DNA of 53,580 nucleotides from the NCBI GenBank assembly GCA_035493955.1, contig DATJHI010000021.1:1-53580 (forward strand), read 5' to 3'. The notes under the pieces are model-generated. The model did not search any database and had not been told where the DNA came from. It saw nothing but the letters and a program-made list of their open reading frames with translations. A program made the translations under genes and the position numbers. Shown in pieces: positions 44,192 to 50,593 of this stretch. The stretch is from NCED01 sp035493955. GTDB lineage: Bacteria > Pseudomonadota > Alphaproteobacteria > Caulobacterales > Caulobacteraceae. Position 1 is the stretch's first letter; the number at the start of each line of letters is the position of its first letter.

Positions 44192-44997
44192 GCCGCGATG
44201 TCCGGGGCCCCGCGACGGGCGCGCATATAGAGGGCGGCGAAGGCCTCGAGCTGACGGACCTCCAGGGCCCCGTCCTTGACCATCTCCAGCCCGGCCGAAA
44301 GGGTGGAGGCGAGATAGGAGGCCTGGGTCGGCCCCTCTCCCCGCCGGTGCGGCGCGATGCCGTCGAGCGGGGTCCAGGCGGTCAGCTCGCCCATCAGGCT
44401 CTTCAGCCGCGTGCGCGCCTCCTCCAGGGGGTAGGCCTCGATCCGCTGCGCCGGACGGTAGCGACGGTTGCTCTCGCGCCGGCGCTGCTGAACATAGGCC
44501 TGGATCAGGGCGTAGAGGTCGACGTCGAGACGGGTGGTCGAGGCGATCATCACCGCATCGGGATCGCCGCGGACAAAGACGTCGCGCCCGGTCTGCGGCG
44601 CGCTTTTCAAAAGTTCCACCGCCTGGCGCATGGCGTCGAGCTTGGCGAGCCGGAAGGCCAGGGCCTCGGCCAGGTCCTCCGCCGCCGGCTCCCCGCCCCG
44701 GGCGCGTTCCGGCTTGGGCAGCAATAGCCGCGACTTCAGGAAGGTCAGCCAGGCGGCCATGACCAGATAGTCGGCCGCCAGGGCGAAGCGTCGGCGGCGG
44801 GCCGCGTGGATGAAGGCCAGGTACTGGTCGGCCAAGGCGGTGATCGACAGCTTGAGCAGGTCGACCCTCTGGGTGCGGGCCAGGGCCAGCAGCACATGCA
44901 GCGGCCCTTCGAAGCCTTCCAGGTCGATGACCAGGGCCTCTCCGTCCTCCGCCGCATCGGCGGCGGCGTCGAAATCGAGCTCGGCGGCGTCGGTCAT
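44188..44997 (-). CDS. scpA: Segregation and condensation protein A
   Basis: Kleisin subunit of SMC condensin. 269 residues. LEGFEGPLHVLLALARTQRVDLLKLSITALADQYLAFI is the family N-terminal signature; the C-terminal winged-helix part includes FAALYMRARRG. Starts in an ATGA overlap with nagZ and ends in a GTGA overlap with scpB, so translation is likely coupled. Confidence 0.95.
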   Translation of the reverse strand: MTDAAELDFDAAADAAEDGEALVIDLEGFEGPLHVLLALARTQRVDLLKLSITALADQYLAFIHAARRRRFALAADYLVMAAWLTFLKSRLLLPKPERARGGEPAAEDLAEALAFRLAKLDAMRQAVELLKSAPQTGRDVFVRGDPDAVMIASTTRLDVDLYALIQAYVQQRRRESNRRYRPAQRIEAYPLEEARTRLKSLMGELTAWTPLDGIAPHRRGEGPTQASYLASTLSAGLEMVKDGALEVRQLEAFAALYMRARRGAPDIAA

Positions 44998-46013
44998 GCC
45001 GTGCGCCCTTCCAGCCCAAGCTCCAGCAGCCGGGCCTCGGCGCCTTCCGGATCGAAGGGTTGCACCCGGCGCATCAGGCTGCGGGCCGCGGCGGCGCGCT
45101 CGGCGGGGCGGGCGCCGAGGCGCGGAACCTCAGAGGCGACCGCCTGCATCTCGGCCATGTCGCCGTTGCAGTGCAGGACCACATCGCATCCGGCGCGCAG
45201 GGACTCGCGGGTGCGATCCTCGAAGGCGCCGCCCAGGGCCTTCATCGACAGGTCGTCCGACATCAGCAGGCCGTCGAAACCGATGTGGCCGCGGATCACC
45301 GTCCCGATCACCCGATGGGACAGGGTGGCGCAGGCCTCCCGGTCGATGTCGCCGTAGACCACGTGGGCGGTCATCGCCATGGGGGCGTCGGCGAGGGCCC
45401 GGAACGGGGCGAAGTCGGTCCTCTCCAGCACCTCCAGCGGCGTCTCCACCACCGGCAGGTCGAAATGGCTGTCGGCGCCGGCGCGGCCGTGACCGGGGAT
45501 ATGTTTGATCACCGGCGCCACCCCGCCGGCCGTCAGGCCGTCGATGGCCGCGCGGCCCAGGGCGGCCACCGCCGAGGGCTCGGACCCGAAGCTGCGGTCG
45601 CCGACGATGTCGTGGGCGCCTTGGACCCGCAGGTCGACGCAGGGAGCGCAGTCGGCGTCGAAGCCCAGGGCCGCCAGTTCATGGGCGATCAGGCGGTGGT
45701 TCAGCCGCACCGCCTCCTCGGCTTCTTCCGGGCGGTCGCGGAACAGGGCGCCGAACAGGGCGGCCGGCCGACGGTTGAGGGCCAGCGGCGGACGCAGCCG
45801 CTGCACCCGTCCGCCCTCCTGGTCGAGGAACACCGGCGCGCCCTCGTCGTCGCAGGCTTCCCGCAGGGCCGCGGTCAGGGCGCGGGTCTGCTCGGCGTCC
45901 ACGATATTGCGGGCGAACAGGATGAAGCCCCACGGCCGCAGGTCGCGGAAGAACGCAGCTTCGTCGGCGCTGAGCGCCGGGCCGGCGCAGCCGAGGATGC
46001 AGGCGGCGCTCAC
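44994..46013 (-). CDS. nagZ: Beta-N-acetylhexosaminidase NagZ
   Basis: Cytoplasmic enzyme of cell wall recycling that removes GlcNAc from anhydro-muropeptides; its products regulate AmpC-type beta-lactamases in species that have them. 339 residues. GH3 signature KHIPGHGRAGADSHFDLP carries the His of the catalytic loop (His-Asp dyad), and the nucleophile Asp is in GFDGLLMSDDLSMKAL. It lies 9 bases after the SPOR gene. Confidence 0.95.
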   Translation of the reverse strand: MSAACILGCAGPALSADEAAFFRDLRPWGFILFARNIVDAEQTRALTAALREACDDEGAPVFLDQEGGRVQRLRPPLALNRRPAALFGALFRDRPEEAEEAVRLNHRLIAHELAALGFDADCAPCVDLRVQGAHDIVGDRSFGSEPSAVAALGRAAIDGLTAGGVAPVIKHIPGHGRAGADSHFDLPVVETPLEVLERTDFAPFRALADAPMAMTAHVVYGDIDREACATLSHRVIGTVIRGHIGFDGLLMSDDLSMKALGGAFEDRTRESLRAGCDVVLHCNGDMAEMQAVASEVPRLGARPAERAAAARSLMRRVQPFDPEGAEARLLELGLEGRTA

Positions 46014-46022
46014 AGCCGCCTG

Positions 46023-46847
46023 TCAGCCCTTGACCAGGCAGACGTGACCCGAAGCCTTCAGCGCCGCGCAGAACGCCTGGGCGGAGCTGTGGCTGGCGAA
46101 GCCCGTCACCGAGGTGCGGAACAGCATCTTGCCGTCCCGTTCCAGGGGTTCGACCTTCTTGACCTTGCCGCCCATGAAGGTCGGGAAGGCCGCGGCCACC
46201 TCCTGGTATCCCTTGTCGGCGAGGGCGGCGGAGGAATAGGCGCCGATCTGGACCGCCGCCGGAGCGGTCGGGGCCGGGGTCGGCGGGGCGGCCGCGTCAG
46301 GCGCCGAAGCCGGCGGAGCAGCCACCACGGGAGCGGGCTTGGCCGGCGACGCGGCGGCGGCGGCCACGGTCGGGGCTGGAGCCGGCTTGGCGGGAACGGC
46401 CGCCGCGACCGTCGGAGCGGGCGTTCCCGGAACGGCATGGACCGGGGAATCCCCCACTGTCTGCACCGTCAGCCCCGACTTGGGCGCAGGGCGCGCCTGG
46501 GGTTGCTCCGGCGGGGGGGTGAAGGCGGGCTGGGCCGCGGGGGTGGCCGGGACGTTCTGGGCCGCATAGACGTCGAGGTTGGAGAACGGATCCTCGTCCT
46601 TGGCGTTGGCGGCCGGAGGCGACTTGACCGTGGTCACCGGCTGGCCGACGGCCGCGGTCGCGGCGGCAGGGGAGCGGACGCCGCTTCGGTAATACATCAC
46701 CACCGCGGCGATCAGCACCAGCAGCACCACGCCGCTGCCGATCAGCGCCATCGGCAGGGGACGGCGGGCGCCGCGGGGGGCTCGGGCGTCGAACGCCAGG
46801 GGGGCGTCGGTCTGGGGCGTGTAGGCGCCGCGATCTTGTTGGGACAT
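46023..46847 (-). CDS. SPOR-domain membrane protein
   Basis: 274 residues from ATG 46847 (MSQQDRGAYTPQTDAPL); a GTG at 46874 would add nine residues. Cytoplasmic basic stretch, one helix (MALIGSGVVLLVLIAAVVMYY, about residues 33-53), a long Pro/Ala-rich periplasmic linker (about 55-195), then a SPOR domain (AVQIGAYSSAALADKGYQEVAA ending GFASHSSAQAFCAALKASGHVCLVKG). SPOR domains bind denuded glycan at division sites. The position next to nagZ is the usual alphaproteobacterial one. Confidence 0.92.
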   Translation of the reverse strand: MSQQDRGAYTPQTDAPLAFDARAPRGARRPLPMALIGSGVVLLVLIAAVVMYYRSGVRSPAAATAAVGQPVTTVKSPPAANAKDEDPFSNLDVYAAQNVPATPAAQPAFTPPPEQPQARPAPKSGLTVQTVGDSPVHAVPGTPAPTVAAAVPAKPAPAPTVAAAAASPAKPAPVVAAPPASAPDAAAPPTPAPTAPAAVQIGAYSSAALADKGYQEVAAAFPTFMGGKVKKVEPLERDGKMLFRTSVTGFASHSSAQAFCAALKASGHVCLVKG

Positions 46848-46961
46848 GGCCGGCGTACTCCAGGAAAGCGGCACGGGTTCGCTCGGAGCGAATCGCGCGC
46901 GTCTAACAAGTCTAGCAAAACCCGATCCGGGCCGAAGCCTCCTAAAGAGGGGCCAAGATGG

Positions 46962-48143
46962 TTAATGCCAGATGTCCAGGGTGAACAGCCGCCGATGTTC
47001 TTCTATGGCGAAGCGATCGGTCATCCCAGCGATATAATCGCACACCAGCCGGGCCCGTTCGGTCCCCTCCCGCGGGCCGGCCCGGCTGGACCAGTCGCCC
47101 GGCATGACGTCGGGCTCGCGCATGAACAGCTCGAACATCTCACGCAGGAGCCGCCGCGCCTGGCTGCGGGTGCGGTTGACCCGATAGTGCCGGTACATCC
47201 GCTCGTGCAGGAAGGCGCGCAGGCGGGCCAGGTCCTCGGCCATGTCGGGGGAAAAGGCCACCAGGGGCGCGCCGAGCATCCGCACCGCCTCGGGGGTGTC
47301 GACCCCGCCGGCGGCGGCCCGGCGGCGGGTCTCGGCGATGACGTCGTCGACCATCACCCCGATCATCCGCCGCACCGCCTCCAGCCGGAGCATCCGCGCG
47401 TCTATGCCGGGATAGTCGCGACGCACCGAGGCGATGGCGGGACCGACCAGCGGGATCGCCTCCACGTCCTCCATGGCGAACAGGCCGGCTTGGAGGCCGT
47501 CGTCCACGTCGTGGTTGTTGTAAGCGATGTCGTCGGCCAGGGCGGCGACCTGGGCCTCGGCCGAGGCGAAGGTGTCCAGCCTCAGGTCGTAGTCGGCGGT
47601 GTAATCGGCCAGGGGCCGGTAGGCCGGACGGTCCAGCCGGTCGATCACCGGCCCGTTGTGCTTGACGATCCCCTCCAGGGTTTCCCACGCCAGGTTCAAG
47701 CCGAGGAAGGTCGGGTAACGGCTCTCCAGTTCGGTCGCCACCCGGAAGGTCTGGACGTTGTGGTCGAAGCCCCCGTAGGGCGCCATGCAGGCCTGCAGTT
47801 CGTCCTCGCCCGCATGGCCGAACGCCGGATGGCCGAGGTCGTGGGCCAGGGCCACGGCCTCGGCCAGGTCCTGGTCCAGGCCCAGCGCCACCGCCAGGGA
47901 GCGGGCGATCTGGGCCACTTCCAGGCTGTGGGTCAGGCGGGTGCGGTAGTAGTCGCCCTCATGGGCCACGAAGACCTGGGTCTTCTCCTTCAGCCGGCGG
48001 AAGGCGCTGCAATGGATCACCCGGTCGCGGTCCCGGGCGAAGGGGGTGCGGGTCCGGCTCTCGGCCTCGGGATATTTGCGGCCCAGCGAGGCCGCAGGGT
48101 CCGCGGCGTAGGGCGCCCGGAGCGGAAAAGCGTCAACACCCAA
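46962..48143 (-). CDS. dgt: Deoxyguanosinetriphosphate triphosphohydrolase-like protein
   Basis: HD-domain dNTP triphosphohydrolase. 393 residues. Metal ligands: His in RLTHSLEVAQIARSLA and His-Asp in ALAHDLGHPAFGHAGEDEL, with a later Asp in ALADDIAYNNHDVDDGL. It belongs to the shorter alphaproteobacterial form (dGTPase-like type 2), which may hydrolyse several dNTPs. In relatives argS usually follows; here only 114 bases separate it from the SPOR gene. Confidence 0.94.
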   Translation of the reverse strand: MGVDAFPLRAPYAADPAASLGRKYPEAESRTRTPFARDRDRVIHCSAFRRLKEKTQVFVAHEGDYYRTRLTHSLEVAQIARSLAVALGLDQDLAEAVALAHDLGHPAFGHAGEDELQACMAPYGGFDHNVQTFRVATELESRYPTFLGLNLAWETLEGIVKHNGPVIDRLDRPAYRPLADYTADYDLRLDTFASAEAQVAALADDIAYNNHDVDDGLQAGLFAMEDVEAIPLVGPAIASVRRDYPGIDARMLRLEAVRRMIGVMVDDVIAETRRRAAAGGVDTPEAVRMLGAPLVAFSPDMAEDLARLRAFLHERMYRHYRVNRTRSQARRLLREMFELFMREPDVMPGDWSSRAGPREGTERARLVCDYIAGMTDRFAIEEHRRLFTLDIWH

Positions 48144-48271
48144 GGCGAATCTCCCAGTCAGGCGGCGCCCCTTCGCTGGGGCGGCGCAATCCCCATATAG
48201 ACGTTACGGAAGCCAGGGGCAGCCGCACTCCGCTCACCTATCGCTCATACACTTATGATAAGCAGGGATTC
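48144..48271. promoter_or_regulatory. Divergent region dgt / erpA
   Basis: 128 bases between outward-facing genes, so it should hold both promoters. The erpA-proximal part is AT-rich (CATACACTTATGATAAGC) and TATGAT at about 48252 is a plausible -10 for erpA. An AGCAGGGA run lies about 5 bases before the ATG. Confidence 0.4.
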
Positions 48272-48631
48272 ATGACCCTCGACCTCGACAGTCTGGTCTC
48301 GGCCCGCACGCCCGTCGCCCTCAGCGCCGCGGCGGCCAGGCGTATCCGCGAACTCGCCTCCACTGAGGGGCGGACGCTGATGTTGCGGGTGGCGGTCGAA
48401 GGCGGCGGCTGCTCGGGCTTCCAGTACCAGTTCGACCTGGTCGAGGCGGGCGAGCCCGAGGATCTGGTCATCGAACGCGACGGGGCCTCGGCCCTGATCG
48501 ACGAGGTTTCGCTGCCGCTGCTGCGCGGGTCCGAAATCGACTTCGTCGACGAACTGGCGGGGGCGGAATTCCGCGTCCGCAACCCTAACGCCAAGTCCAG
48601 CTGCGGCTGCGGCGTCAGCTTTTCCCTATAG
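48272..48631 (+). CDS. erpA: Iron-sulfur cluster insertion protein ErpA
   Basis: A-type Fe-S carrier that delivers clusters to client enzymes. 119 residues. The three cluster Cys are in GGGCSGFQYQF (about residue 50) and SSCGCGVSF near the C-terminus. ErpA next to dgt is the usual alphaproteobacterial layout. Complex I, encoded at the other end of the window, is a plausible client. Confidence 0.95.
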   Translation: MTLDLDSLVSARTPVALSAAAARRIRELASTEGRTLMLRVAVEGGGCSGFQYQFDLVEAGEPEDLVIERDGASALIDEVSLPLLRGSEIDFVDELAGAEFRVRNPNAKSSCGCGVSFSL

Positions 48632-48636
48632 GTTTC

Positions 48637-49119
48637 ATGAAAACTCGCCGCTCAGGCTCCCAGGCTGCCAACACTGCGCGGCGTTCCGCCAACACGGCAC
48701 AGAAGTGCCACGAGACCATGGGGGCCGCCGCCTCCGTGATCGCGGCGCGGACCATGTCGATGGCCAATCCCACGGCCGAGACCGCCGCCGAGATGAACCT
48801 GATGATCAGCGAGAAGGTCGCCGCCTTCTCCGAGGCCGGGGCCGCCATGACCGCCGGCGCCTCGACCATGGCCAGCCAGGGCGCGCGCTACGCCGCCGGG
48901 GAGGCCGCCGCGGCGAGCCGCGGAATGGCCCAGCTCGCCACCTGCCGCACCCCGTTCGAAGTGATGATGGTGCAAGGACGACTGGTCGCCGATTTCTTCG
49001 GTCGCGGTTTCGCCTACGGCATGGGCCTCAACGCCCTGGTCGCCCGCACCGGCGACAAGACCCTGGCTCCCGTGCACAAGACGGTCACCGCCAACGACCG
49101 GCGCCTCAAGGCGAAGTAA
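48637..49119 (+). CDS. Phasin-family-like protein
   Basis: 160 residues of almost continuous amphipathic helix, Ala/Met-rich and low in Pro. The C-terminal half LATCRTPFEVMMVQGRLVADFFGRGFAYGMGLNALVAR resembles phasin proteins that coat polyhydroxybutyrate granules (typical CRTP-x-E-x-x-x-Q-x-R). The N-terminus (MKTRRSGSQAANTARRS) is basic. The family call is moderate; it could instead be another stress or granule-associated helical protein. It lies 5 bases after erpA, so it may be co-transcribed. Confidence 0.7.
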   Translation: MKTRRSGSQAANTARRSANTAQKCHETMGAAASVIAARTMSMANPTAETAAEMNLMISEKVAAFSEAGAAMTAGASTMASQGARYAAGEAAAASRGMAQLATCRTPFEVMMVQGRLVADFFGRGFAYGMGLNALVARTGDKTLAPVHKTVTANDRRLKAK

Positions 49120-49417
49120 ACGGCCCATCCCGGCTCCATCGTCCCGGAGAGGACGAAGAGTGGGCCGCGAGCAGGACACCCTTCTGTTCGCCACAAGGCG
49201 CGCCGCGGCCAATTTGGGCGGCGCGGCGCCACATTTGGCCTGCCGGCGTCGCCTTACCGAGCTATCCCGCTATTTTGGTTGGGAAATCCATTTTTACAGA
49301 ACCGCGTCGAAGCAGAAACACCGGAAATACGGGCCCCGCCTATAGGGTTGACCAATCATCGGATCTCCGACGATCGGCGCAGATCGCCGGCGCCCGACTG
49401 AGCGGACGGACTCGTGC
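49120..49417. other. Spacer before the RND efflux genes
   Basis: 298 bases without a supported gene. The first part is GC-rich with short inverted repeats of the CGCCGCGG type; about 49265-49310 is AT-rich (GCTATTTTGGTTGGGAAATCC), and about 49354-49390 has several short palindromes (CGGATCTCCG, CGATCG) that could be an operator. It should hold the efflux promoter; no regulator gene is adjacent. Confidence 0.4.
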
Positions 49418-50593
49418 ATGGCGGCGTCAAGACGTTTTCGTTTGGGCTTTGTCGTCTTGGGGGCCTTGGCCATCCTGCTGATGCTCTGGGGGACGCTGTT
49501 CCATCCCAAGCCGGCCAAAGCCGCCAAGACCCCGCCGGTTCCCGTAAGCGTGGCCAGGGCCGTGGCGCGGGACGTGCCGGTGTCCATCACCGCCATCGGC
49601 GCGGCCCAGGCCTGGCAGAACGTGCTGGTCCGCGCCCAGGTCAGCGGCCGGCTGCAGAGCCTGGCCTACCGCGAGGGCAGCTTCGTCAAGGCCGGCGCCT
49701 TGCTGGCCCAGATCGACCCTGCCCCCTTCAACGCCGCCCTGATGCAGGCGCAAGGGGCGCTGGCCCGCGACCAGGCCCTGCTGCAGGGCGCGCGCGTGGA
49801 CCTGGCCCGTTATCAGACCCTGCTCTCGCAGGATTCCATCGCCCGCCAGACCTTCGACACCCAGACCGCCCTGGTCAAACAGGACGAGGGCGTGGTGATG
49901 GTCGACCAGGGCGTGGTGGCCAACGCGAAGATCAACCTCGGCTACACCCGCATCGTCGCCCCGGTGTCCGGGCGCGTCGGGGTCAAGCTGGTCGACGCGG
50001 GCAACCTGGTCTCCGCCACCGACACCACCGGCCTCGTCACCGTGGCCCAGGTGACCCCGATCGCCGTGACCTTCACCGTCCCCGAAGGCGACTTCCAGCG
50101 GCTGCAGACCGTTTCGGCCGGCTTCACCAGGCCCCTGGCCACCGAGGCCTTCAGCCAGGACGACGGCAAGAAGCTGGCGGACGGTCAGCTCACGGTGGCC
50201 GACAACCACGTCGACCCCGCCACCGGCACGGTCCAGTTGAAGGCGCGGTTCGAAAATCCGGACGCCCGGCTGTGGCCCGGCCAGTTCGTCAATGTCCGCC
50301 TCACCCTGCAGACCCTGCGCAACGCCCTCACCGTCCCCACCGCCGCCGTGAACCAGGGACCGAAGGGACCTTTCGTCTATGTCGTCGGCGCCGATCAGCG
50401 GGTCGTGGCGCGCCCGGTGGCCCTGGACATCGCCCAGGACCAGCTGACGGTGATCCGGGCCGGCCTTTCCCCCGGCGAGACCGTGGTCGCCGACGGGCAG
50501 CTGTCGCTGAAGCCTGGCCTGCGGGTGGCGGTGCGCGATCCCGACGCCAAGGTCGCGTCCAAGGCCAAGACCGCGAAGCGTTCCAAGCCGTGA
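49418..50593 (+). CDS. RND efflux periplasmic adaptor subunit (MdtA-like)
   Basis: 391 residues. N-terminal membrane anchor (FRLGFVVLGALAILLMLWGTLF, about residues 7-28), barrel-sandwich part VLVRAQVSGRLQSLAYREGSFVKAGALLAQID near 70-105, a helical hairpin about 105-160, a second barrel half NLGYTRIVAPVSGRVGVKLVD, and a Lys-rich tail (KVASKAKTAKRSKP). It links the inner-membrane pump to an outer-membrane channel; the MdtA-like call rests on order and overall layout. Its stop overlaps the permease start (GTGA). Confidence 0.93.
   Translation: MAASRRFRLGFVVLGALAILLMLWGTLFHPKPAKAAKTPPVPVSVARAVARDVPVSITAIGAAQAWQNVLVRAQVSGRLQSLAYREGSFVKAGALLAQIDPAPFNAALMQAQGALARDQALLQGARVDLARYQTLLSQDSIARQTFDTQTALVKQDEGVVMVDQGVVANAKINLGYTRIVAPVSGRVGVKLVDAGNLVSATDTTGLVTVAQVTPIAVTFTVPEGDFQRLQTVSAGFTRPLATEAFSQDDGKKLADGQLTVADNHVDPATGTVQLKARFENPDARLWPGQFVNVRLTLQTLRNALTVPTAAVNQGPKGPFVYVVGADQRVVARPVALDIAQDQLTVIRAGLSPGETVVADGQLSLKPGLRVAVRDPDAKVASKAKTAKRSKP

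Noticed and set aside
45060..48200. Plus-strand open frame of about 1046 codons opposite nagZ, SPOR and dgt
   Set aside because: Same cause: GC-bias shadow of real genes.
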